Assembly (NCBI GenBank): GCA_910585645.1
Contig: CAJUFP010000049.1
Span: 1 to 32,649, forward strand
Direction: 5' to 3'
DNA: 32,649 nt
Source: an uncultured Hungatella sp.
GTDB taxonomy: Bacteria > Bacillota > Clostridia > Lachnospirales > Lachnospiraceae
The position numbers were made by a program, and so were the translations under genes. Position 1 is the stretch's first letter, and every line of letters begins with the position of its first letter. The notes beneath the pieces are model-generated. The model was given only the letters and a program-made list of their open reading frames with translations. It searched no databases and was not told the origin of the DNA. Shown here piece after piece: positions 8,687 to 18,017 of this stretch.

Positions 8687-11593
8687 ATGTCTCGGGTGAT
8701 TGCAGACCTTTATGAAATACAGAATCAGATTGGTTCTGGAGGCGGTGGGATTGTATATTTGGGAAGTCATCTGCGACTAAAAAAGGAGATTGTTCTGAAA
8801 GCAGATAAACGCAGTCTAAATGCCAAACCTGAAATGTTACGGCGGGAAGTGGATATGCTTAAAGGGCTGAATCATATGTATATCCCCCAAGTGTATGATT
8901 TTGTTCAGGAAGATGGCATTGTATATACAGTTATGGACTTTATCGACGGGGAAAGCCTGGACAAACGATTGGAAAGAGGGGAGCATATACTCCAGCCCCA
9001 AGTTATACGGTGGGCGTGTCAGCTTCTGGAAGCCCTCGTTTATCTTCATGGACGCTCTCCTTACGGCATCCTTCATGGGGACATCAAACCGGCTAATATT
9101 ATGGTCCGCCCTAACGGTGATATCTGTCTGATTGATTACAATATCGCCCTTGCTCTGGGTGAAGACGGTGCAGTAAAGGCGGGGTACAGCTTGGGTTATG
9201 CTTCACCTGAACATTATGGTATAGAATATAAAAGCGGCAGAACGCGTGCCAGATTCGGCTTTAATTCGAAATCCCGCTTCGGAGGCGGAAAGCATTCTGT
9301 GGATGAAAGAAAGGTGAAAAGAGTCACCAAGCTTGTGGAGTCTGATCAGGACAATAATTTCCATTCCCTTAAAGAATGCAAAGAGGATAAAAAGGAGCAG
9401 ATTACACTGGATGCGCGCTCTGATATTTATAGTCTAGGCGCAACTCTGTATCATCTGATTGCCGGTTATCCTCCAGCGGAGGATGCCCGACAAGTAGAGC
9501 CTTTGGGCGCTGGTATCTGTAGCAAGCAGGTGGCTAAGATTATTCAAAAGGCCATGGATCCAAATCCAGATATGCGTTATCAGACAGCAGATGAGATGCT
9601 GGATGCGTTTAGGCATCTGCACAGAAGGGATGAGCGGGGTATCCGCCATAGGCGCCGCGCTGCAGTTTGCGCAGCAATGGTATCAGGAATATTTCTGACA
9701 GGAGGAGCCTGCTCTGTTGTAGGCTTGAGGCAGATGGAGCAAATGCAGGAGGCTTTAGCATTGGCAGAGTATTCATCCAATAGTCTTGCGAAAGGAAATG
9801 TGTCAGAAGCGATCAGGCAGGCTTTAAAGGCGATTCCGGAAGGCGACAGTATTTTTGACGCGCCGGTCACTGCCCAGGCACAAAAAGCTCTTACTGATGC
9901 CCTGGGAGTTTATGATCTGTCAGAAGGGTTTAAGCCTCTTGATACTATGGAGTTCCCTTCTGCGCCTTTTGGGATTCAGATATCTCCAAAAGGAACTCGA
10001 TTTGCAGTGCTCTATTCCTATGAAGCGGTAGTGTTTGACACGGAAACCTTGGAGATGGTTGCCGTTTTGCCCCTTGAGTCATCTGCTTTATCTGATGTGG
10101 TCTTTGTGGATGAATCTCATGTTGTGTATGCAGGAAAGGATGGGGTATCTGCCTATGACCTGGATGCCCGATCTATACTGTGGACAGGGCAGACAGCTAC
10201 TACTCTAGCAGTATCCGCAGACGGTACAGTAGTGGCGGCAGTGAACCGGGATGCTAATCATGCAGAAATATACCATATGGCAGATGGGGAAAGGATGACA
10301 GACTGCTCATTTGATGGGCAATGTATGCAGGTGGCCTCCAATGATATTTTTGCCGATCCTGGAGGTTCGATTTTTGCGCTAAATAGTGATGGAACCATGC
10401 TGGCTGTTAGTTTCCAGGGTGGAGGACTCAGAATTTTTGATTTGGAAGCTCCGGAGGATGACCTGTATATTTTTGACAGTTCAGACTATATGTATTTTGA
10501 GGGAGGATTTCACGAAAAATATTTCTCGTTTGCTGCAGATGGTAATAAGAAAGCGATATTTGGTCTGATCGATACTGAACAAGGGATTTATGTAGGAGAT
10601 TTTGAGTCATCAGATAGATTTATTCTTAAAGCAGATGAAAAGGGGATCTATCTGGCCAATAGGAATATCTTGGTAGATTTTAATCCGGATACCTTTGAGG
10701 AAACAGAACTGGCCTATACAGATCAGGAAAAAATCACTGCATTTTCTGTTGGAAATGGTTATGTCCTGACAGCTACAGATAGTCCAGGCTTTTCTTTTTT
10801 TGACAGAGGAGCTGGGCAAATGTCATGGGAGGGATGTGAGGAAAATTGGGATTTTGTCGCATTAGCTGGAGATTGTGGTATCTTGGGAAATCGCGATGAG
10901 CCATCTGTGCGTCTGCTGAAGTTGGAAGACCACAGAGATATGCTGGTCTTGTCTTATGACGCTCGTTTTCCTCACGATGAGTCTCGCATTAGCCAGAACA
11001 GGAAGACTGCGATGCTCTTTGATTATAAATCATTTTGTGTCTATGATATGGCAGGTAATATCCTGGCTCAGGAAGAGCTGCCAGAACCAGAACAAATCTA
11101 TGATCAGCAGTTTCGGAAAAGTACGGAAGGATCATGGTTAGAAGTTACCTGGTATGACGGAACAGTGCGCTGTTACGACGCGGCAGACGGTTCGCTGATA
11201 TCACAGGAAAAGAAGGGGGCTCCGTCAAAAGATCTGTATGAGGAATTTTACACGGATGACTACAAGATCGCGTCATCCCTCCATGGAACACCGCAGGTGT
11301 ATGATCTTGAAAGCGAACAAAAGGTAGGAGAACTGGAAAAGGACGCTTACCTGACTTATGTAACTCAGGTAGGGGAATATATCATTACAGAATATATTAG
11401 CACAACAGGAGAGCCATATGGACTCCTGTTAAACGATAGACTCCAGACACTGGCCCGTTTGCCGTGGCTGTGTGATATTTCGGATGGGATGCTGGTATTT
11501 GATTATGGAGCGGGAACTTTAAAACAGTGTCCTTTGTATACACTCCAGGAATTGATCATTTTGGGAAAGTCTTTTGAAAAGGAAACATCCTGA
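8687..11593 (+). CDS. Transmembrane Ser/Thr protein kinase-like protein with large extracytoplasmic domain
   Basis: 968 aa. The cytoplasmic kinase domain (about 1-312) has a glycine loop GSGGGG, the VLK lysine (about K38), the catalytic loop HGDIKPAN (130-137), a DFG-equivalent reading DYN (150-152) and SPE for APE (173-175). The key Lys and both Asp residues are retained, so activity is plausible, but the DFG change is unusual. A basic insertion of about 60 residues lies after SPE. One membrane span (about 325-345) is followed by roughly 620 outer residues with repeated beta-strand patterns (VFDTETLEM, AYDLDARS, VYDLESEQ) suggesting a WD40/PQQ-like beta-propeller. ATG 8687 is preferred because GGAGGG (8675-8680) precedes it by 6 nt. 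With the PP2C phosphatase and FHA proteins of the locus it would form a phospho-signalling module. It is also laid out like EssB (cytoplasmic kinase fold, one span, outer domain) and could replace it; that is inference. Confidence 0.85.
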   Translation: MSRVIADLYEIQNQIGSGGGGIVYLGSHLRLKKEIVLKADKRSLNAKPEMLRREVDMLKGLNHMYIPQVYDFVQEDGIVYTVMDFIDGESLDKRLERGEHILQPQVIRWACQLLEALVYLHGRSPYGILHGDIKPANIMVRPNGDICLIDYNIALALGEDGAVKAGYSLGYASPEHYGIEYKSGRTRARFGFNSKSRFGGGKHSVDERKVKRVTKLVESDQDNNFHSLKECKEDKKEQITLDARSDIYSLGATLYHLIAGYPPAEDARQVEPLGAGICSKQVAKIIQKAMDPNPDMRYQTADEMLDAFRHLHRRDERGIRHRRRAAVCAAMVSGIFLTGGACSVVGLRQMEQMQEALALAEYSSNSLAKGNVSEAIRQALKAIPEGDSIFDAPVTAQAQKALTDALGVYDLSEGFKPLDTMEFPSAPFGIQISPKGTRFAVLYSYEAVVFDTETLEMVAVLPLESSALSDVVFVDESHVVYAGKDGVSAYDLDARSILWTGQTATTLAVSADGTVVAAVNRDANHAEIYHMADGERMTDCSFDGQCMQVASNDIFADPGGSIFALNSDGTMLAVSFQGGGLRIFDLEAPEDDLYIFDSSDYMYFEGGFHEKYFSFAADGNKKAIFGLIDTEQGIYVGDFESSDRFILKADEKGIYLANRNILVDFNPDTFEETELAYTDQEKITAFSVGNGYVLTATDSPGFSFFDRGAGQMSWEGCEENWDFVALAGDCGILGNRDEPSVRLLKLEDHRDMLVLSYDARFPHDESRISQNRKTAMLFDYKSFCVYDMAGNILAQEELPEPEQIYDQQFRKSTEGSWLEVTWYDGTVRCYDAADGSLISQEKKGAPSKDLYEEFYTDDYKIASSLHGTPQVYDLESEQKVGELEKDAYLTYVTQVGEYIITEYISTTGEPYGLLLNDRLQTLARLPWLCDISDGMLVFDYGAGTLKQCPLYTLQELIILGKSFEKETS

Positions 11594-11731
11594 CAAATTC
11601 CAAGATCAGACAAGGAAGTGTTAGTTTATGTGGAACGGGGGAATTTAGACAATTATTATGTTAAGTTTGGCCCTAGAAAATTTGGTATGGCGATCCATAT
11701 CCATTAGGCAGCGATCATAAGGGGGATTGTG

Positions 11732-12292
11732 ATGGTAATGGCAATAGGAGTTGGGATTCTGGTGGTCCTTGGAATCATGATGATCATTGTTGTAAGAAAT
11801 AAGAGGAAGAGAATTTTGGAAGAAAGATTTCAGGCTGCCAAAAAGGTTCGGGAAGAGTCACTTAAGGAAGCTCTGGCTAACAATCTGGAACCATCGGCGG
11901 ATATGGATGTACGAGCTCCATATAGGCCCTATAAGGTAGATTATTCTACTGGTGAAGGACAGGATTATGGGGAAAAGTTGCCTTTGTTGCAAATTATCGA
12001 AAAAAATAAGCTTTCGGAAAAAAAATATATCTTTCGTGCCAGTGAAATGATAACTCTTGGAGTTCAGTTTGGATCAGTGGACATCCTCAATAATATGGAA
12101 AATGGCGAAGGCTGGTGTGAACTTTATTTTCAAAAGGATGTGTACTGCGCCCGTTCTCTTGGAAATCATCGAGTTTTGATTCAAAGAAAAAAGCATACAG
12201 CAGAAATAGATCGATTTGGCATCAAATTGAGATCAAAAGATATCATAAAAATTGAAGATACAACCTTTCAGATTTTTTATGTAAAAGGATAG
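11732..12292 (+). CDS. Membrane-anchored protein with possible degenerate FHA-like domain
   Basis: 186 aa. An N-terminal hydrophobic segment (about residues 3-22, IGVGILVVLGIMMIIVV) followed by RNKRKR is a signal anchor with the rest in the cytoplasm. A helical charged linker (about 25-55) leads to a beta-rich C-terminal domain (about 85-186). Its ending (IKLRSKDIIKIEDTTFQIFY) resembles the last strands of an FHA sandwich, but the GR, SxxH and NG phosphothreonine-binding motifs are missing, so phosphopeptide binding is doubtful. GTG 11729 and ATG 11738 are alternative starts; ATG 11732 has GGGGGA 6 nt upstream. It lies between the kinase and the EssC-type ATPase (27-nt gap to the latter), so it is probably a structural or regulatory part of the secretion machine. 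No precise homologue was recognised. Confidence 0.7.
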   Translation: MVMAIGVGILVVLGIMMIIVVRNKRKRILEERFQAAKKVREESLKEALANNLEPSADMDVRAPYRPYKVDYSTGEGQDYGEKLPLLQIIEKNKLSEKKYIFRASEMITLGVQFGSVDILNNMENGEGWCELYFQKDVYCARSLGNHRVLIQRKKHTAEIDRFGIKLRSKDIIKIEDTTFQIFYVKG

Positions 12293-12318
12293 ATTCTTCA
12301 TCTTAAGGAGAAAAGAGA

Positions 12319-15300
12319 ATGAGTATTGTTCTTTCAGTATACAGTAAAAACGCATTTAAAGAGTTTGTTCTTCCGGCAGTGAACAACACGGAAATGGTAC
12401 TTGTCCTGGAGCAGTATATTTTTCAGATTCGTGAGGCGATTGAGTTAAAGCTGGAGGTTCTTGATGGAAAGTGGTATTTCCAGGATATGGATGAACGGAT
12501 TTATGCAAATCATAAAGGATATGGTGGTAAATATCTGGAGGATCAGGATACCTATACACTAATATCGAAGAATAAAGAGGAACTGGCTATTATGGTCCGC
12601 ATAGTTGAAAGTCCTTTTAGTGTATATGATAAGTTTAGTCTAAAAGGAATAAACAGGATTACTATGGGTACAGGACCAGAGAATGCTATTGTCTATTCAG
12701 CTTTTTATGGCGGAGCGCAGATCATCTCTGGAAAACATGCCGAGTTGGTAAGACAGCAGGAACGATGGATCTTAAATGATCAGAGCGCCAATGGAGTATT
12801 CATCAATGATGTCCGTGTCCACGGAAATCGGGTACTGGAATTTGGGGACAGGATTAATATATGGGGACTCCGTATCGTCTATCTTGGAGACGTGCTGGCA
12901 TTTAACCAGTCAGCTGATCTGAAATTGGATTCATCAGTCCTTAGGAGATTTGACCTTACAATTCTAGATCCGTTTGTGGAAGGTGGTAAAGACGAGGCCA
13001 GAGACAGCGGACTTTTGGAAAAAGTCTTTTATCATCGGTCTCCGCGAAATATGGAGTCCTTGGATATGGAACCAATTGAAATTGAACCGCCGCCTGCGCC
13101 TGTAGAGGAGGAGGAGATGCCGCTTTTAATGTTGATAGGCCCCTCTTTGACCATGATGTTGCCTATGATGTTGGGGACTGGTATGGCGATCATTAGCAGC
13201 AGGATGGGAGGTACTGCCAGTGGGGCTTATATGTATACAGGATTGATCACAGCCCTGTTTTCTGGTGTGTTTGGGGCATATTGGGCAGTCTCTAATATGA
13301 ATTATGCTAGAAAAAAGACCCGTCAGAATGAAACAAGACGTTTTGACGCATACAGTGAATACTTGTTGAAATGCTCTGATGAGGTAAAGGAGAAATACAC
13401 CCAGAGTATTCGGATCCTAAGAGAACGATATCCGTCGGTGGATCAGGTGATTGGAAACGGAAAGGCTATATCGGATGAATTATGGGGGAGGAATCGTTCT
13501 CATGAAGATTTTCTGTATCACCGTCTGGGCGTGGGCGATAGGCCTTTTCAGATTGACATTCAGGTCCCTAAGGAAAAATTCCAGTTGATCAATGATACAC
13601 TGGCCGACAAACCCAAGTTTATTAAGGAGAGTTATAAAATTCTGCATGATGTACCAGTAGGGATTGATCTGGAGGAGGATACACTGATCGGTGTTGTTGG
13701 AGGTGATAGGAAAGCTGGAGCTTATCAGGTGGTGTATGCTCTTGCCGCTCAGATCGCTACTCAAAACTGTTATACAGATGTAAAGATGGCATTTATCACC
13801 AGAGATGAGAAATATAACGGCCAAGATGCGTGGAGTTTTACAGAATGGCTCCCCCATGTATGGTCCCAAGATAAAAAGAATCGTTATGTTTCCTTGGAGG
13901 AATCCCAATCAGGTGATGTGTGTTATGATCTGACACAAGTGTTGCGTCAGAGGACGGAGGAAACATCAGTTCCTGGAAAGGAGCGTATCAGATTCAACCC
14001 CCATTATGTACTTTTCGTAGAAGATGGATCACTACTGGAAGGGGAGATGATCAACAAATATATTTATGGAAAAGAACAGCAACTGGGGATCACTACTATT
14101 TTAATGGCTGAGAAATATTCGGATCTACCTAATTCCTGTGAATGCATCATCCAAAATGACTCGGAATACCAGGGGGTTTTTAATGTAAAAAGTGGGCGCA
14201 ATAACGGCACACCAATCAGATTTGACTCTATGAATGCAAAGGCTTTGCGTAAGATAGCCAGAATGTTGGCAAATTTGGAAGTAGATGAAGTAGAAGTGGG
14301 AGGCGAGATTCCAGGGGCAGTGACATTTTTAGAGATGTATGGAGTTACGGCTCTTGAAGAACTGCATGTGTTAGAGAGATGGAAAAAGAATCGTACCTAT
14401 GACAATATGAGATCATTGATTGGTATAAAGTCTGGAGGACAGCACTGTTATCTGGATCTCCATGAACGATATCATGGGCCTCATGGGCTTGTTGCCGGAA
14501 CTACAGGTTCAGGAAAATCTGAAACATTGCAAACCTATATGTTGTCTCTGGCTCTGAATTTTAGTCCGGATGACATAGGATTTTTTATCATTGATTATAA
14601 GGGCGGCGGCATGGGTAATCTGTTTTCAGGACTTCCCCATATCCTCGGTCAGATTTCAAACCTTTCCGGCAATCAAGTTCATCGGGCCATGGTGTCAATA
14701 AAGAGTGAGAATGTACGCCGTCAGAGAGTTTTCAATGAGAATGGTGTTAACAATATCAATGCATACACTCGGCTGTATAAAAATGGCGAGGCTAAGCAGC
14801 CGATTCCCCATTTGTTCATTATTATTGACGAGTTTGCGGAGCTAAAACGAGAAGAACCTGATTTTATGAGAGAACTTATCAGCGTTGCGCAGGTGGGACG
14901 AAGCCTGGGAGTACATTTGATACTGGCAACACAGAAGCCCAGTGGCACAGTAGATGACAACATCTGGAGCAATTCGAAATTTAGACTATGTCTGAGAGTT
15001 CAGGATCGACAAGATAGTATGGATATGCTTCATAAACCGGATGCGGCTTATTTGACTCAAGCTGGACGAGGATACCTACAAGTTGGCAATGATGAACTTT
15101 ATGAACAGTTCCAATCTGGGTGGAGTGGTGCAGTTTACGATGATGAGACAGGAAGCGCTAAGCAAGTTATTGCAAAGCTTTTGACTAGTACGGGGCGAGC
15201 TGGGCTTGTAGGAAATCATATGAAGACAAAGAGAAAAACGGCAGCCAAATTAAAATGGATTGCGTCTTTGTGTGAGGTCTTAGGGAAGGCAGACTTAGAA

Positions 15301-17301
15301 GATCCTTCAGGATATTACAGATCTCTGGAAAAAGCTGGGATTGACCATCCGGAGAATGAATATAATTCTCGGTTGTTACATAATTTCGCTCAGCTCTATC
15401 AAGAGGCGTGTGGTATACATGGTGATAATCTGGAACTTGTATGTCAATATATTGTCGATTCTTCAGAAAGCCGTAAGATCAAACTGCCGGAGATGAAAGA
15501 AAAATCTCAGTTAGATGCAGTAGTTGAATATCTGGCAAAGATCACAAATGAGGCTGGATATCAGAAACAGCAGCCTTTATGGCTGCCGGTATTGCCAAAA
15601 TCTATTCCACTGGAAAAACTGGATGGGTATTTAGGACAGGTATTCTCAGATGGAAAGTGGCCAGAGCAGGAAACACGCTGGGAATTAAAAGTTATGATAG
15701 GCATGTGTGACGATCCGGTCAATCAATACCAGCTGCCGCTTATATTAAATTTTGCACAGGACGGAAATCATGCAGTGTGTGGTATCAGCATGAGTGGAAA
15801 AAGCACATTTTTACAAACGGTTATTTATTCTCTGATCCAGAGATACTCCCCAGAGTATCTGAATCTGTATATCCTTGATTTTAGTAGTCGGATGATGGAG
15901 CCCTTTGAGAATGATGCTCATGTAGGCGGTATTTTGTACGAAAATGATCTGGATACAGTAGGAAAATTTTTCTATATGGTGCAGTCCATGGTACAGGAGA
16001 GGAAGGAGCTGTTTCGGGGTGGAAATTATTATCAGTATGTTAGTAAAAATGGGGTTATATGTCCGTCAGTGGTCATTGTAATCGATAATATAGCTAATTT
16101 TAGGGAAAAGACAGAAGAGGCATATGATGATCTCCTTCTCCAGATATCCAGAGAGTGTACAGCAAACGGCATATATCTGTTGGTTTCTGGTGCAGGATTT
16201 AATACTACAGAAATACCAGGAAAATTAAGCGAGAATATCCGTCGGGCTATCTGCCTGGAGATGCAGGATAAGTTTGCTTACAGTGATATCCTGCGTTCTA
16301 CGCAGATTCAAACACTACCGGAGCCAGGAGTAGCTGGCCGCGGTCTAGCCCAGGTGGATGGGGATATTCTGGAATTCCAGACTTGTGTTGCACTGGAAGC
16401 TTCTGATGATTATAACAGGGTAGAAGAGATTCAAAAACAATGTAGTGTTATGACTGCAGCATGGAAAGGAAAGCATGCAAGACCGATTCCTCATATTCCG
16501 GAAAAACCCATATGGCCCCTGTTTCGTGCGTTGGAAGAAGTCCAAAAACAGGTGGATGATTATTCTATCCTGCCTATTGGATATGATCTGGCCACAGCAG
16601 ATGTTGTGGGAATCAATTTGAAACAAACTTATTGTTTCATGGTTTCTGGAAAGAAGGGGACTGGAAAGACTAATCTGCTGCGGATCATGATGCGGATGGC
16701 GGCAGAAAAAAGAGGAAAAGTTGCCGTAGTAGAGTTCCATGGTTCTGAACTTAGCCGCGAGGCTCAAAGTCTTGGTATTGAGTATATCCAGGATGAGGAC
16801 GAATATATGACGTTTGTGGAAGAACTTATCCCTGTATTCCAAGAGAGAAATGCCATACGCCTAAGTTTAAAGGATCAGGCGTTGGAAGATGAAGAGATTT
16901 TCGTCCAGATGAATGAGCAGCATATTCCATATTTTATTTTCATTGCGGATTTGGTAGATTATACGGAAGTCCTTCATAGGAATGAAAAAGATTACAGAAT
17001 TGATGGCGCAATGACGAATTTCCAAGAAAAGGGTAGTATGCTAAATATTTATTTCTTTGCTGCTTTAAATCCAGATAAAACTGGGAATGCGATGGGAGAG
17101 AGCATTTTTGAGACTTTTGTTTATTACAAAACAGGTGTCCATCTTGGAGGTTTCGCAGATTCGTTGACGCTCATGGAATTCCCCGGGGTAGGTTATAAAG
17201 AGCTTTCTTCTGGTGATAAACCAGGCTGTGGTTTGATGACTTATGGGGACGGGGCGGAAACGATCCGTATAGTAACGCCATCTGCCAGGGGGGAGGTATG
17301 A
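12319..17301 (+). CDS. essC: EssC-type T7SS FtsK/SpoIIIE ATPase with N-terminal FHA domain
   Basis: 1660-aa motor and central membrane component of type VII secretion. Residues 1-100 form a beta-rich N-domain. An FHA domain (about 108-192) has SGKH (137-140) and SANG (156-159). Two membrane spans lie at about 269-293 and 303-325. A further domain follows (about 430-700, IGVVGGDRKAGA), probably the EccC-like DUF/degenerate ATPase domain. Three P-loop domains come next: D1 with GTTGSGKS (727-734) and Walker B IIIDEFAE (about 834-841); D2 with GISMSGKST (1155-1163) and VIVIDNIA; D3 with GKKGTGKT (1444-1451) and FIFIADLV. Only D1 keeps the full Asp-Glu Walker B, so D1 is probably the main catalytic site and D2/D3 regulatory or substrate-binding, as proposed for EccC/EssC. 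The FHA domain could read phosphothreonine made by the linked kinase. ATG 12319 follows AAGGAG, and the end overlaps the LytTR gene by 4 nt. Confidence 0.96.
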   Translation: MSIVLSVYSKNAFKEFVLPAVNNTEMVLVLEQYIFQIREAIELKLEVLDGKWYFQDMDERIYANHKGYGGKYLEDQDTYTLISKNKEELAIMVRIVESPFSVYDKFSLKGINRITMGTGPENAIVYSAFYGGAQIISGKHAELVRQQERWILNDQSANGVFINDVRVHGNRVLEFGDRINIWGLRIVYLGDVLAFNQSADLKLDSSVLRRFDLTILDPFVEGGKDEARDSGLLEKVFYHRSPRNMESLDMEPIEIEPPPAPVEEEEMPLLMLIGPSLTMMLPMMLGTGMAIISSRMGGTASGAYMYTGLITALFSGVFGAYWAVSNMNYARKKTRQNETRRFDAYSEYLLKCSDEVKEKYTQSIRILRERYPSVDQVIGNGKAISDELWGRNRSHEDFLYHRLGVGDRPFQIDIQVPKEKFQLINDTLADKPKFIKESYKILHDVPVGIDLEEDTLIGVVGGDRKAGAYQVVYALAAQIATQNCYTDVKMAFITRDEKYNGQDAWSFTEWLPHVWSQDKKNRYVSLEESQSGDVCYDLTQVLRQRTEETSVPGKERIRFNPHYVLFVEDGSLLEGEMINKYIYGKEQQLGITTILMAEKYSDLPNSCECIIQNDSEYQGVFNVKSGRNNGTPIRFDSMNAKALRKIARMLANLEVDEVEVGGEIPGAVTFLEMYGVTALEELHVLERWKKNRTYDNMRSLIGIKSGGQHCYLDLHERYHGPHGLVAGTTGSGKSETLQTYMLSLALNFSPDDIGFFIIDYKGGGMGNLFSGLPHILGQISNLSGNQVHRAMVSIKSENVRRQRVFNENGVNNINAYTRLYKNGEAKQPIPHLFIIIDEFAELKREEPDFMRELISVAQVGRSLGVHLILATQKPSGTVDDNIWSNSKFRLCLRVQDRQDSMDMLHKPDAAYLTQAGRGYLQVGNDELYEQFQSGWSGAVYDDETGSAKQVIAKLLTSTGRAGLVGNHMKTKRKTAAKLKWIASLCEVLGKADLEDPSGYYRSLEKAGIDHPENEYNSRLLHNFAQLYQEACGIHGDNLELVCQYIVDSSESRKIKLPEMKEKSQLDAVVEYLAKITNEAGYQKQQPLWLPVLPKSIPLEKLDGYLGQVFSDGKWPEQETRWELKVMIGMCDDPVNQYQLPLILNFAQDGNHAVCGISMSGKSTFLQTVIYSLIQRYSPEYLNLYILDFSSRMMEPFENDAHVGGILYENDLDTVGKFFYMVQSMVQERKELFRGGNYYQYVSKNGVICPSVVIVIDNIANFREKTEEAYDDLLLQISRECTANGIYLLVSGAGFNTTEIPGKLSENIRRAICLEMQDKFAYSDILRSTQIQTLPEPGVAGRGLAQVDGDILEFQTCVALEASDDYNRVEEIQKQCSVMTAAWKGKHARPIPHIPEKPIWPLFRALEEVQKQVDDYSILPIGYDLATADVVGINLKQTYCFMVSGKKGTGKTNLLRIMMRMAAEKRGKVAVVEFHGSELSREAQSLGIEYIQDEDEYMTFVEELIPVFQERNAIRLSLKDQALEDEEIFVQMNEQHIPYFIFIADLVDYTEVLHRNEKDYRIDGAMTNFQEKGSMLNIYFFAALNPDKTGNAMGESIFETFVYYKTGVHLGGFADSLTLMEFPGVGYKELSSGDKPGCGLMTYGDGAETIRIVTPSARGEV

Positions 17302-18017
17302 TCACATATTTAGCACTGCTTAAAAAGAGAGAGGAACATGAGCAGCTTTTGACAATTATCCGAAAATATGCTGCAGTCTATACAGACGAGTTGTGGTCAT
17401 ACCTGTATTTTCAGGATGTTTCACAGACAGAGAGGCTTTTGGAGACGGAACCAGTGCTGGATCTAATCAGCTGGGACGTGACCATAGACGGCGCTCTGCC
17501 GCTGCTTAAGAAGATGCGCCGTCAATATCAGAAAGCATTTTTGATAATCATAGCTGATATGTCCGTATCTCCAATGGCGTATTTAAGGCCTGGTATAGCT
17601 CCAGGAGCATTGCTTTTAGAACCTGTTGGGCGGAATGATATAGAAAAAGTAGTAAAGGATTTGTTTGAAGTATTTATAGGAGATCTGCAGAATGATCAGA
17701 TAGAGTCCTTTCTGGTAGAGACAAGGGAAGGAAGACAGTATATTCCCATAACGCAGATAGATTGCTTTGAAGCAAAGGAGAAAAAGGTCTTTGTCAGGAC
17801 AAAAAGCTGTGAATATGGTTTTTATGATACATTAGATGAGCTTGAGAACCGTCTGCCTGTAGATTTTATGCGTTGTCACAGGAGTTATATTGTTAATTTA
17901 AGGCGGGCAGAAAGTTTGAATCTGGCAGAGAGTTTGATACGGATGATGGATGGAGTCCAGATTCCTTTTTCCAGAAGTTACAAAAAAATACTGAAGGAGC
18001 ATTTTAATAATGTGTGA
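17298..18017 (+). CDS. LytTR-family transcription regulator with degenerate receiver
   Basis: 239 aa. The N-terminal part (about 1-125) looks like a CheY-type receiver by strand/helix pattern (LDLISWDVTID, AFLIIIADMS). The usual acidic pair near the N-terminus is not evident, and the conserved Lys before Pro is replaced (LLLEPVGRND), so phosphorylation is unlikely. Residues about 140-238 form a LytTR DNA-binding domain (RQYIPITQIDCFEAKEKKVFV, FMRCHRSYIVNL, FSRSYKKILKEHF), a beta-type domain that binds paired direct repeats. It overlaps essC by 4 nt (ATGA) and the next gene by 8 nt, so it is made with the secretion machine and probably feeds its status back to gene expression. No partner histidine kinase is seen in the window. 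Its target sites were not identified. Confidence 0.87.
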   Translation: MITYLALLKKREEHEQLLTIIRKYAAVYTDELWSYLYFQDVSQTERLLETEPVLDLISWDVTIDGALPLLKKMRRQYQKAFLIIIADMSVSPMAYLRPGIAPGALLLEPVGRNDIEKVVKDLFEVFIGDLQNDQIESFLVETREGRQYIPITQIDCFEAKEKKVFVRTKSCEYGFYDTLDELENRLPVDFMRCHRSYIVNLRRAESLNLAESLIRMMDGVQIPFSRSYKKILKEHFNNV

